Shown here one piece after another: positions 29,101 through 38,153 of a DNA stretch of 64,000 nucleotides; positions within the stretch are counted from its first letter, which is position 1; each line of letters starts with the position of its first letter. The stretch is taken from assembly GCF_003752585.1 (NCBI RefSeq), contig NZ_RKHR01000003.1, positions 682,001 to 746,000 on the forward strand, written 5' to 3'. Under the pieces are notes generated by a model, which saw nothing but the letters and a program-made list of their open reading frames with translations, was not told where the DNA came from and did not search any database. The DNA comes from Sinobacterium caligoides (GTDB taxonomy: Bacteria; Pseudomonadota; Gammaproteobacteria; Pseudomonadales; Sinobacteriaceae). Both the position numbers and the translations under genes were made by a program.

Positions 29101-30435
29101 ATGAGCCAAGAACAGAGCATAGATACCCTTATTAGCGCGGGCTGGGTTATTCCTGTAGACGATGCGCAGAGCTGCCATACAAATCACGCCCTCGCCATCG
29201 ACAAGGGCATCATCATTGATTACGGCCCCCGCCAGCAATTACAGCAACGCTACCGGGGACGCATAGAAAAACATCTCGCCGATCACTTATTGATACCCGG
29301 CCTTATCAATTGCCACGGCCACGCCGCGATGACCTTGCTGCGGGGTTACGCCGACGACTACCCGCTGATGGAATGGTTACAGGAGCACATTTGGCCAGCC
29401 GAATCGCGCTGGGTCGATGGCGACTTTGTGCGTGACGGCACCGAACTCGCCATTGCCGAGATGCTCCTCGGCGGAACCACCTGCTTTAGCGATATGTATT
29501 TCTTCCCCGAGCAGGCTGCAGAGGCGATTGAGGCCAGCGGTATCCGCGCACAACTCTGCGCCACCGTGCTCGACTTCGCCAACAACTGGGCCAGCGGTGC
29601 CGATGACGCCCTCGCCAAAGCTGGTATTCTTGCACAGCAATATCACGACCACCCACGCATCACTGTCGCTCTCGGCCCGCACGCTCCCTACACCGTGAGC
29701 GACGAGAACTTTAACAAGGTCATCAACACCGCCAAGCAACATCAACTAAAGATTCAAATCCACTGCCACGAGACGCAGCAAGAGGTCGACGATTCACTTC
29801 GTGAACACGGCATGCGACCATTACAACGACTCGAACAATTAGGGTTGCTCACAGCCAACACCCAGCTCGTTCATATGACCGCTCTCAACGATGATGACAT
29901 TGCACGCGTTCGTCGTAGTGGCGCCTCGATCGTGCACTGCCCAGAATCCAACCTCAAACTCGCCAGCGGCTTTTGCCCGGTAGACAAGCTGCATAAGCAA
30001 GGCATTAACATTGCCATCGGCACCGACGGTGCCGCCAGTAACAATGATCTCGACTTACTCGGCGAACTGCGGACTGGCGCACTGCTAGCCAAAGCCGTTG
30101 CCGGTGATGCCAGCGCCGTCAAAGCCCATCAAGCGTTGGAAATGGCCACGATCAATGGCGCGCGAGCCCTAGGTCTCGAGCAGCAGCTTGGCAGCCTCAG
30201 CATCGGTAAATTTGCCGATATCGTTGCGCTAGATATGACGACACTGACCGCCCAACCGGTATACAATCCACTGTCACAACTTATATATGGCAACAACACC
30301 CTCGCAATAAGCGATGTGTGGGTTGCAGGGCAACAATTACTCGACGAGCGTCAGCTGACCACGCTAGACACCGGCCACATTCACCAGCGCACCACCCAGT
30401 GGCGCAATAAGATACGAAACGACAATGACCGATAA
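29101..30435 (+). CDS. mtaD: 5'-methylthioadenosine / S-adenosylhomocysteine deaminase
   Basis: This 444-residue amidohydrolase of the TRZ/ATZ group has metal-binding H72 and H74 (NCHGHAAM), H221/H223 (IHCHETQ) and D309 ([10 protein letters not shown]). Related enzymes in Pseudomonas and Thermotoga deaminate methylthioadenosine and S-adenosylhomocysteine. Being first in an operon with ubiG, a SAM-dependent methyltransferase that produces SAH, supports that role. The end overlaps the ubiG start by 11 bp. Confidence 0.88.
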   Translation: MSQEQSIDTLISAGWVIPVDDAQSCHTNHALAIDKGIIIDYGPRQQLQQRYRGRIEKHLADHLLIPGLINCHGHAAMTLLRGYADDYPLMEWLQEHIWPAESRWVDGDFVRDGTELAIAEMLLGGTTCFSDMYFFPEQAAEAIEASGIRAQLCATVLDFANNWASGADDALAKAGILAQQYHDHPRITVALGPHAPYTVSDENFNKVINTAKQHQLKIQIHCHETQQEVDDSLREHGMRPLQRLEQLGLLTANTQLVHMTALNDDDIARVRRSGASIVHCPESNLKLASGFCPVDKLHKQGINIAIGTDGAASNNDLDLLGELRTGALLAKAVAGDASAVKAHQALEMATINGARALGLEQQLGSLSIGKFADIVALDMTTLTAQPVYNPLSQLIYGNNTLAISDVWVAGQQLLDERQLTTLDTGHIHQRTTQWRNKIRNDNDR

Positions 30436-31141
30436 CACGCAACAACAGAACGTCGACCCCGCCGAAGTAGCCAAGTTTGAAGCGCTCGCCAGCCGCTGGT
30501 GGGATCTCAATAGTGAGTTCAAGCCGCTGCATGCGATCAACCCACTGCGCGTCAACTACATTGATGAGCGCTCCCCCGTCGCGGGCAAAAAAGTCATCGA
30601 TGTCGGTTGCGGTGGCGGCATCCTTTCAGAGGGACTGGCCCAGCGCGGCGCTGACGTCACCGGAATTGACATGGGCAAGCAACCCCTCGAAGTCGCCCGT
30701 CTACACCTACATGAATCCAAACTCGAGATCGACTACCAGCAAAGCACCGCTGAGGAGATGGCCGACAGTCATACTGAGCAGTACGACGTCGTCGCCTGCC
30801 TCGAGATGATCGAGCACGTCCCTGACCCTGCCTCCGTCATCAAGGCCTGCGCAAAGCTCTGCAAGCCCGGTGGCGACCTTTATTTCTCGACCATCAACCG
30901 CAACCCCAAAGCCTACCTAATGGCTGTCGTCGGCGCAGAGTATCTACTGAAACTACTCCCCAAAGGGACCCACGACTTCGCTAAGTTTATCCGCCCCTCC
31001 GAGCTCAGCCAATTTGTTCGCGACGCAGAGTTAGAGCTTGTTGATATGATCGGCCTACACTACAACCCAATTACGAAGAGCTATAAGCTCGCCGACGGTG
31101 TTGACGTCAACTACATGATCCATGTGCACAAGCCTAAGTAA
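30425..31141 (+). CDS. ubiG: Ubiquinone biosynthesis O-methyltransferase
   Basis: This 238-residue SAM-dependent enzyme catalyses both O-methylations in ubiquinone synthesis. It has [20 protein letters not shown] at the start, SAM motif [16 protein letters not shown], and EMIEHVPDP. The gene overlaps mtaD and is followed after 12 bp by mupP. Confidence 0.97.
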   Translation: MTDNTQQQNVDPAEVAKFEALASRWWDLNSEFKPLHAINPLRVNYIDERSPVAGKKVIDVGCGGGILSEGLAQRGADVTGIDMGKQPLEVARLHLHESKLEIDYQQSTAEEMADSHTEQYDVVACLEMIEHVPDPASVIKACAKLCKPGGDLYFSTINRNPKAYLMAVVGAEYLLKLLPKGTHDFAKFIRPSELSQFVRDAELELVDMIGLHYNPITKSYKLADGVDVNYMIHVHKPK

Positions 31142-31153
31142 GAGCAAGTAAAG

Positions 31154-31873
31154 ATGACCCGGAAAGAGACCGTGGTGCGCGAGCATCTCGACGCACTATT
31201 ATTTGACCTCGATGGTACCGTACTCGATACCGCACGTGATTTCGAGCAAGTGCTCAACCTGCAGCTCAAGGCACACCACCTTCCACCCGTCGACTACCAA
31301 AAGCTCTGTGGCGTTGTCTCGAGTGGTGCCCGCGCCATGGTCGCACTTGGTTTTGGCATTGACGAAGACGACGAGAAATTCGAGGTGTTACGCCAGGAAT
31401 TCCTCGACCTCTATGGACAACACCTGTGCAGTGCCAGCCAACTTTACCCTGGCATGCAGGAGGTGCTCAACTGGGCGCGCCGCGAGCAACTGCCACTGGC
31501 GATTGTCACCAACAAACCTTCGGCATTTACCCTGCCGTTACTCGAAAGACTTGGTCTCGGCCATTACTTTGGCAGTGTCGTTTGCCCCGACCATGTTAGT
31601 CACGCCAAACCAAGTCCAGAACCCATTTTACTCGCCGCCACACAGCTTGCTGTAAGGCCGCAACGCTGCCTCTATATCGGCGACCATCTGCGGGATGTTG
31701 AAGCGGGTAGAGCGGCTGGCATGATCACCGTCGGTTGCCGCTATGGCTACCTCGTCGCGGGTGAAAAAATTGAAGACTGGCAGGCCGACTATTTAATCAG
31801 CGAGGCACACGAGTTGATCCCTCTGTGTGAGAAACTCGCTACCGCCGAAGCCATCGAAGCACTCAACCAATAA
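31154..31873 (+). CDS. mupP: HAD phosphatase, N-acetylmuramate 6-phosphate phosphatase type
   Basis: This 239-residue HAD hydrolase has LLFDLDGTVLDT (nucleophile Asp), TNKPSAF, KPSPEPIL and IGDHLRDVEAG. In this ubiG-downstream position, Pseudomonas carries MupP, which dephosphorylates MurNAc-6-P in cell-wall recycling. The sequence alone would equally allow a phosphoglycolate phosphatase (Gph), so the call rests on synteny. Confidence 0.8.
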   Translation: MTRKETVVREHLDALLFDLDGTVLDTARDFEQVLNLQLKAHHLPPVDYQKLCGVVSSGARAMVALGFGIDEDDEKFEVLRQEFLDLYGQHLCSASQLYPGMQEVLNWARREQLPLAIVTNKPSAFTLPLLERLGLGHYFGSVVCPDHVSHAKPSPEPILLAATQLAVRPQRCLYIGDHLRDVEAGRAAGMITVGCRYGYLVAGEKIEDWQADYLISEAHELIPLCEKLATAEAIEALNQ

Positions 31874-31902
31874 AACTCAGAACCACCAAACTGGAAACCA
31901 GC

Positions 31903-32661
31903 ATGCTCGATTACCAAGCCCGCCCCGACTTATTAAAGGGCAAGACCATTCTCGTGACTGGCGCCGGTGCCGGTATTGGCCGCGCCGCCGCCATTAGCTA
32001 CGCCGCCCATGGTGCCACCGTTATCCTTGCCGGACGAACCGTTGAGAAACTAGAAGCCGTCTATGACGAGATAGAGCAGGCAGGCAACCCACAACCCGCC
32101 ATCTACCCCATCGATTTCAAAACAGCCACAGATAGTGACTATCAACAAATGGCCAACCAAATCGCCGCCAGCTTTGAGCAGCTCGACGGCGTTTTACACA
32201 ACGCATCACAGCTAGGGCAAATGGGACCTATAGAGAGCTCGCATACCGCCACTTTTATGCAGACGTTACAGGTCAACCTCAACGCCCCCTATATGCTGAC
32301 CCGCTATTTAATCCCTCTATTACGAGAGGCCGAACACGCCTCAGTAATCTTTACTAGCTCTAGCGTCGGTCGTAAGGGACGCGCCTATTGGGGCAGTTAT
32401 TGTGTTTCTAAATTTGCTACCGAAGGACTTATGCAGGTGCTAGCCGACGAACTAGAAAACGTCAGCAACATCCGCGTCAACACGCTAAACCCCGGCGCCA
32501 CCAATACGGCAATGCGTCGCACAGCCTTTCCTGCCGAGCGCCCCACCACCAACCCCTTCCCCGAGCAACTCATGCCCGCCTACCTCTACCTAATGGGTGA
32601 GGACAGCCTTAATGTTAACGGGCAAGCGTTGAATGCCCAACCGATAAAAGCGACCTCCTAA
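31903..32661 (+). CDS. yciK: YciK-like short-chain dehydrogenase
   Basis: This 252-residue SDR enzyme has the cofactor loop TGAGAGIGRAAA, the active-site Ser in TSSSVGRKG and YxxxK in YCVSKFA. It belongs to the YciK group, found after ubiG-mupP in pseudomonads. The substrate is unknown. It is the last gene of the operon. Confidence 0.9.
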   Translation: MLDYQARPDLLKGKTILVTGAGAGIGRAAAISYAAHGATVILAGRTVEKLEAVYDEIEQAGNPQPAIYPIDFKTATDSDYQQMANQIAASFEQLDGVLHNASQLGQMGPIESSHTATFMQTLQVNLNAPYMLTRYLIPLLREAEHASVIFTSSSVGRKGRAYWGSYCVSKFATEGLMQVLADELENVSNIRVNTLNPGATNTAMRRTAFPAERPTTNPFPEQLMPAYLYLMGEDSLNVNGQALNAQPIKATS

Positions 32662-32672
32662 AAGACAGGCTC

Positions 32673-32693
32673 GACACCTCTCTGCGAGGTGTC
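32673..32693 (+). terminator. Hairpin after yciK
   Basis: A perfect GACACCTC / GAGGTGTC stem with a TCTGC loop lies 11 bp past the yciK stop. There is no T-run, so it is only a possible terminator. Confidence 0.4.
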
Positions 32694-32928
32694 GGCACCA
32701 AAAAGCCCGCAAACAAAAAATAAAAACATAAAGACCTACTACAACAACAACAACTCTGTTAACCTCTGCGCCGTTCAAACATACCAAACCATACGTTATA
32801 GTTGTTTGATTTATAATTGAAAAAAAGCGATAAAGCAGGACGCATTATTATCGTATTCAAATAAAATAAAACCCACGCAATAGCTATGGTTATCGCCACA
32901 CAACTAAAATTTATAAACGGAATTAATC

Positions 32929-33621
32929 ATGTTTAAGAAAACAGCGCTAACACTGACCACTCTACTCTCTTGCACTCTCGCTAACGCCAACACTATTACA
33001 GAAGGCTTTACCTTTGCCATTGCATCAAACGGCATCGATCACACCCTTGGCGACCACTTTCACTCTGACACGGGCGGCGACTTCGGTAATCCTGCTGGTA
33101 AAGCTGAGGTAGGGAGCTTCGAAAACGAAACCGTTCGTGGCAGCTCCGAATATGACCTCTCCAACTTAGCCCTCACTAGCAGCGCCTTTGTCACCTTCGA
33201 CGTCTTTACCTTGGGTGGACTGTTTGCCGGCAGCAATGACTTCTCCTTCGACGGCACCATCAACGTATTCGCCTATGAAGGCAACAACCTAGAGGACATT
33301 TCTGATTACCAGGCAACTGCAACCGCATCGGTAGGCAGCTTCTCTACCATTAGTTTAAATGTCGGCGACACACTAAGTTTTGATATTACTACGGTGTACA
33401 ACGACTATGTCGCAGCTTCCGACCCGTCTCTCGGCATTCGGCTACAAATCTCTGACGATACTATCACCGGCGGTGGCGCAGTTACCTTTGATACCTTTCG
33501 CTTGACCGTCAATGACCAAACCTCCGTTGTGCCTGTGCCCGCCTCTGTTTGGCTATTTGGTTCAGCGCTTCTTGGTCTTGTCGGCGTAAGAAGAAAATCA
33601 AGCAAGCGTGTCGACGCTTAA
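32929..33621 (+). CDS. CTERM-sorted surface protein (PEP-CTERM/VPxPA type)
   Basis: This 230-residue exported protein has a signal peptide (residues 1-20, ending ANA). The secreted body is rich in Gly, Ser, Thr, Asp and Asn strands. The C-terminal sorting signal has VPVPASVWLF, a hydrophobic helix (GSALLGLVGV) and the basic end RRKSSKR. Such tails are cut by an exosortase; none is in the window. The body has no recognised domain. It lies between the mtaD-yciK operon and the unusual large-protein cluster. Confidence 0.85.
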   Translation: MFKKTALTLTTLLSCTLANANTITEGFTFAIASNGIDHTLGDHFHSDTGGDFGNPAGKAEVGSFENETVRGSSEYDLSNLALTSSAFVTFDVFTLGGLFAGSNDFSFDGTINVFAYEGNNLEDISDYQATATASVGSFSTISLNVGDTLSFDITTVYNDYVAASDPSLGIRLQISDDTITGGGAVTFDTFRLTVNDQTSVVPVPASVWLFGSALLGLVGVRRKSSKRVDA

Positions 33622-33633
33622 GTAGAGGGTACG

Positions 33634-33668
33634 ACAAGCAGTCATTTGCCAAACTAGTGACTGCTTGT
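33634..33668. terminator. Inverted repeat after the CTERM gene
   Basis: ACAAGCAGTCA / TGACTGCTTGT is a perfect 11-bp stem with a 13-nt loop, between the convergent CTERM and LamG genes. No strong T-run follows on either strand, so termination is likely but unproven. Confidence 0.5.
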
Positions 33669-33735
33669 TGCAGCGTGCGCTTTTCGAAAGAAAAAGTGCG
33701 ACACAACGTCGATCCTAAGCAGAGAATAACAACAA

Positions 33736-35139
33736 TTAAGCTATAGCTAAATTGATCTTTAAGTGCTCTGCGTTAATGTAGAAGTCAGCATAGACATCTT
33801 GTGCATTTAGCGCCGCGGGATAAAAGTTCTGCATTGCAAAAGATACTCCACCGCCTGTCGCCTGATAACTCAAGGTCTCATAATCCGTTATCGATTTATC
33901 ATGCCAGCTAGAAAACTGCTCGTCAGTGATCAACTGCCAAGGGTAATTCGCCACGGCAACATCCTCCGGGGAAACACCTTCTGTCCACCATTTTGCACGA
34001 TAAAGAGCCCCGTTCAACACAACAAGATCAGCCACATCATAACTAACCGAAGCTGACCATAGCGATGGCAACCTAATAGTGTCCGCTTGCTTACCATCGA
34101 TATACAACGATACCTCTGTACGCCCACGAACTAAGCCTAAGTGATACCACACACCAACAGGCAGTACACCTACATGATCTAATGATCGCCAAAGTAGACT
34201 AAGACGACCACTTACATCACAACTAAAACCTGAACCCTCGAGAAAACTGAAACAAGCCCCCTCTTCATTACGCTTAACCCAAACGGTTGCACTAAAGCTA
34301 TCTGTAGAAATGCCATTGCTGGCCGCAGTACCAAAATTCAGTGTCTTTGTTTTAGGCAAGCTAACACAATGTGTAAACCTTTCATCATCTACAACAGCCC
34401 CACCGCTAGCGCCACCTTCTCCGTTTAATGCATAGCTTCTAATCGCTCCGGTGAGATAGTCTTTAAATACCTCTTGTTGAGTTAACGCCTCAGCATAAAA
34501 ATTCTGACGATAAAACAGCCCCTCGCCAGCCATGCATTGATAACCATAAGTATTAAAAACATCCCCCTCATCTCTCAACCATTTCATCATTGGTTCATCA
34601 TCGATCTCACTCCATGGGTAGCTCTCCAACCTACCGGGGTTATTTGGTGACTGCCCTTGCGTTCCCCATGATGCACGATAGAAGGCATCACCGAATGAAA
34701 CGACATCACCTACCGAGTAGCCGGCTTCGGCCGACCATTTAACCGGAAAATTTAAACTTTCAACTAATTCGCCGTTAACATATAGCTGCGCAAAGTCTTC
34801 GCATTTAACCAGGGTCAGATGACTCCAAACACCAACAGGCAAGGCGGCGACACTATCCAGTGATCGCCACATCAACTTAAGACCTCCCATCTTGTCACAA
34901 CTAAACCCCGCCTCCTCGATAAAGCTAAAACTACTGTCATCCACCGCCCGCTTTACCCAAACCGTCGAAGTGAATTTTTTCTTATTAATTCCTCTCATCG
35001 ACTCACTAGCGAAAGACAACAACCTTCCCGCCTTCAGAGAGGCACAATGAGAAAAACAAATATCTTCAACACTTACGATGGTTAGGTCATTATCACTACC
35101 ATCTAAACAATAACTTTTATTAGGCTGTTTTATAATCAT
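33736..35139 (-). CDS. Double LamG-like protein with inserted CBM5/12-like segments
   Basis: This protein of about 467 residues is made of two similar modules of roughly 220 residues. Each begins with LamG/concanavalin-like strands (STVWVKRAVDD, then LMWRSLDSVAALPVGVWSHL, LYVNGELVESL). These are interrupted after the 'NG/DGK' strand by a 45-residue segment with the pattern of a chitin-binding type 3 domain: SYSVGDVV-like, FYRASWGTQGQSP, YPWSEID. The insert is at about residues 135-180 and 361-404. The module then ends with YRQNFYAEAL/AMQNFYPAAL and DV/EVF/YxDxx. There is no signal peptide or membrane helix. The ATG at 35139 is preferred because AGAGG lies 9 nt before it. Carbohydrate binding is inferred. 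It is the last gene of the six-gene minus-strand cluster, and one module is shared with the next gene. Confidence 0.75.
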   Translation of the reverse strand: MIIKQPNKSYCLDGSDNDLTIVSVEDICFSHCASLKAGRLLSFASESMRGINKKKFTSTVWVKRAVDDSSFSFIEEAGFSCDKMGGLKLMWRSLDSVAALPVGVWSHLTLVKCEDFAQLYVNGELVESLNFPVKWSAEAGYSVGDVVSFGDAFYRASWGTQGQSPNNPGRLESYPWSEIDDEPMMKWLRDEGDVFNTYGYQCMAGEGLFYRQNFYAEALTQQEVFKDYLTGAIRSYALNGEGGASGGAVVDDERFTHCVSLPKTKTLNFGTAASNGISTDSFSATVWVKRNEEGACFSFLEGSGFSCDVSGRLSLLWRSLDHVGVLPVGVWYHLGLVRGRTEVSLYIDGKQADTIRLPSLWSASVSYDVADLVVLNGALYRAKWWTEGVSPEDVAVANYPWQLITDEQFSSWHDKSITDYETLSYQATGGGVSFAMQNFYPAALNAQDVYADFYINAEHLKINLAIA

Positions 35140-35205
35140 GTGACACATCCTCTAAATCTAATACAAGTAAAAAATAAAATAACAAATCGAATCAACTAAC
35201 AAGAT

Positions 35206-38019
35206 CTACTCAACCCTCTGTATAAATAGAAGCGAATAATATGCAGGCCTATTTTCATGCGACTGACCGCCCCCTGAATTATTAATACTAAATTCATGTG
35301 AGTGCGTTAAATGTATGCACTCATTCAATGTGGCAATGAAATTTTGCGCATTTCGGTCGTATATCGTGTTGTGATTGCCGTTATCAACATGCGTTGCATA
35401 AGTAGTGGGGTGCATTAGCTTCCAAGCCCACCCATCACCTTTATTTATATTCGTATCATGGACCACCCCTGTATGCTTATGCTCTGGCATTTGCTCTGGC
35501 GTTAGCGAAACACGGTTTTCCCCGGACATGCTACCTAGCTGATACTCATACTCCTCTCTATTTTCATCGAGCAGAGGTGTAGAAAACCGGTTGGGGGATA
35601 CCTTATCAGCAGATGCTCCAGCAGCCACAATAAACTTCTCTCTGAGGTCTGGTGTATTATTAGATCCATCGCATACATTAAAGCCAGGAGGTATTAGATT
35701 CGAGTCACCTTCTTCATGATTAGATATTGGGCGAGGAGACCACATAATAATACCGCCAATAGGTACAGCTAAAAGCATGCCGTTCTCATCAGAGATACGC
35801 CCACTAGCGCACAACGTTTTGGTATCGATATTGTTACTAGAGCTAATATCGATTGCATCCAAAAAATCTGTATCAACGTTACAGGAAATAAGGTCATTAG
35901 TACTGACCCTAGAAGTAACAATAGCATTATTAACCTTCAAGTTATCGGAAGCTATATCACCAGCAACATCTAACTTAACATTATTGCATGGCTTATCCTT
36001 ACCTATTGCGACATTCCCGCCACCCAGCAAACAAGATAGGTCTCTTTCAGTTTTTGTCACAACGCAAGAAAAACTATTATCACAATAATTAGGAATATTT
36101 GACAAATTAACGGTGATAAAGCTAGATCCTATATGTCTATTGGCAAAAAGATCTTTTATTTTAATCTCAATAAAACTATTTGCCGCTATATAGCTACCAA
36201 CCCCAGCCTTAAAGGCAAAGGCAACACGCTTTGGTGAGCTAGTATCCTTAGTAAGCTCACCTGTGACTGACGAACCCTTTCCTGCATTAACATATTCAAA
36301 AGAACCTGCAGAATCACCCGCCCCGCTAGCAACTAGGCTTTCCACATCGTCACCGAGAGGAATAGCTATTTCAATAACACTGTGTAAATTTTCGACAGCC
36401 AACTCCAGCTTAAAGTCGGAACGATTGAAAATAAAAATTGATATATCACTAAAATCATCACATACGACACTCTGTGGAGCGCCAAGAGAAACAGCCAATG
36501 GATAAAGTCGCTCAAGAGCATCAAATTTACTCTCGTACATCGTCGCTCTAAGATCTACCTCGTTATCCAAGTTAATGCCGTGCTGAACAAGCAAGTTAAT
36601 CGCTTCAACAAAATCTGTAAGCTTGCCAGAATTAGAGGCAGCATCAGCAACATAACCAATTTTTTCCTCTTTAGAATCAGCAAGCATATAGCTCTTTAGT
36701 TTATCAACCTGATTCTTTAACTCAAATTCAACACCATCAACAAAACTATTAGTTTTAGCCACTTTTTCACTGACTTGCCTTACATACGCGTTATTATCAG
36801 CAAGGTTCAATATATCAACCTGCTTGAAACGATCACCATGCACATTACCACCGGCCACGAACTGTGCATTTTGATAGTAGAGTGCGATATGCGTGCTTCT
36901 CGCACCCAACGTGCCACAGGCAGACTTATATCCAAGCACAAATGACAACGTAGCATTAGAAGCAATGGTCATATCAGACAAGCATAGAAAGTAAACTGAC
37001 CAACTACCATCAATCGGATCCTGTATGGCACTGGAGATATCCCATGATGCGGCTCCAGCATCTAACGCACTAACAATAACCTCGGCGTCTTTACGAAAAG
37101 TTTTATTTCGGAAGCGAATAGAAAAGTGATAATTATAGGCGCTTACAGCACCTGAACGAGCTAAAACCACGATATCATCATGATTTATATTCGTAATATT
37201 TAATACGCTATTAGTGTTTTCATCAGGATCAATAAAAAGACAGTTCTCTGCCTCAACAGCACCACTGGCAAAAATATTTATGTCAAAAGGATAGATATCA
37301 CTGCAACTTTCCACAACGGGTGGCAAAGCAGAAAAAAAGTCATCGTATATTTCATTGGCCTGTAATGCAAAGGGATAGAAGTTCTGCGAAGAAAGGTGAA
37401 GCTCACCATCTAAACAGGAATAGTCACATTTATCAAAGTAATCATCTCTATCAGACTCCCATTGATTGATAGCGCTATCGTTATTTTCCTCCCACACATA
37501 ACTTTCTATACCTGCTGGATTATCCGGTGAGTCACCCTTGCTCCACCATTGGCAGCTGTATATTTTATCATTTAGTAAAACAATATCACCTTTGTTATAA
37601 ATAACTGCAGAGTTCCACTGACTAGGTACTTTCAATGAGGTCGCCAGCTTACCATTAACATACAACGATACTTGATCAGAACTTTTCACTAGAGAAAGGT
37701 GATACCACACACCATATGAAAGGGTATGTGAATCGCCTATTGTCTGCCAAAGAAGCGTCAGCCTACCTTGACTATTGCAACCAAATCCGGAGGGACCTAA
37801 ATAATCAAAGATACTACCTTTCGATGAAAGTTTAAGCCAAATCGTCGAGGTAAATTCAGTCACAGAAAATCCAATATCCGTGGGCTTACCAAACGAAAGT
37901 GAGTCGCCTTGCGTCAAAGTGACACAGCGTCCAAATCGACTATCGTCAACAGTACTAGTATCAAGGGCAACATCTTCGCCATTCAAAGTATATTTCTTAG
38001 GCTGTTTATTTGAATTCAT
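35206..38019 (-). CDS. LamG/CBM-like protein with phage tail-collar C-terminus
   Basis: This 937-residue protein has three parts. Residues 1-230 are a LamG module with the inserted CBM5/12-like segment (about 135-180, IYNKGDIV...QWWSKGDSP...YVWEE), paralogous to the two in the downstream gene. The middle (about 235-690) is unrecognised. From about residue 680 the chain looks like a tail-fibre shaft (GNVAIGKDK, VKLDVAGDIASDNLKVNNAI). The last 187 residues (751-937) match the phage tail-collar/MdpB-type domain: IGGIIMWS, PPGFNVCDGSNNTPDLREKF, EHKHT, HSHEF and NRPAYYSLLFIQRV. No signal peptide is present. A receptor-binding or fibre role is inferred; trimerisation is likely from the tail-collar family. 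Confidence 0.75.
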   Translation of the reverse strand: MNSNKQPKKYTLNGEDVALDTSTVDDSRFGRCVTLTQGDSLSFGKPTDIGFSVTEFTSTIWLKLSSKGSIFDYLGPSGFGCNSQGRLTLLWQTIGDSHTLSYGVWYHLSLVKSSDQVSLYVNGKLATSLKVPSQWNSAVIYNKGDIVLLNDKIYSCQWWSKGDSPDNPAGIESYVWEENNDSAINQWESDRDDYFDKCDYSCLDGELHLSSQNFYPFALQANEIYDDFFSALPPVVESCSDIYPFDINIFASGAVEAENCLFIDPDENTNSVLNITNINHDDIVVLARSGAVSAYNYHFSIRFRNKTFRKDAEVIVSALDAGAASWDISSAIQDPIDGSWSVYFLCLSDMTIASNATLSFVLGYKSACGTLGARSTHIALYYQNAQFVAGGNVHGDRFKQVDILNLADNNAYVRQVSEKVAKTNSFVDGVEFELKNQVDKLKSYMLADSKEEKIGYVADAASNSGKLTDFVEAINLLVQHGINLDNEVDLRATMYESKFDALERLYPLAVSLGAPQSVVCDDFSDISIFIFNRSDFKLELAVENLHSVIEIAIPLGDDVESLVASGAGDSAGSFEYVNAGKGSSVTGELTKDTSSPKRVAFAFKAGVGSYIAANSFIEIKIKDLFANRHIGSSFITVNLSNIPNYCDNSFSCVVTKTERDLSCLLGGGNVAIGKDKPCNNVKLDVAGDIASDNLKVNNAIVTSRVSTNDLISCNVDTDFLDAIDISSSNNIDTKTLCASGRISDENGMLLAVPIGGIIMWSPRPISNHEEGDSNLIPPGFNVCDGSNNTPDLREKFIVAAGASADKVSPNRFSTPLLDENREEYEYQLGSMSGENRVSLTPEQMPEHKHTGVVHDTNINKGDGWAWKLMHPTTYATHVDNGNHNTIYDRNAQNFIATLNECIHLTHSHEFSINNSGGGQSHENRPAYYSLLFIQRVE

Positions 38020-38153
38020 AACTTATTCACTTAATATAGGTAAATTATTATCAACAAAAGTAACGAAACGTTGAACTGTAAGGTGTGCTAGCGCCTTAGA
38101 GGCGCCTAATGATGAGCGAGGACGATGCCATTCAGGCACGTCCAGGTAAACAG

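Noticed and set aside
31154..31873. Phosphoglycolate phosphatase (gph)
   Set aside because: Sequence alone allows it, but the ubiG-mupP-yciK order favours the MurNAc-6-P phosphatase; kept as an alternative only.
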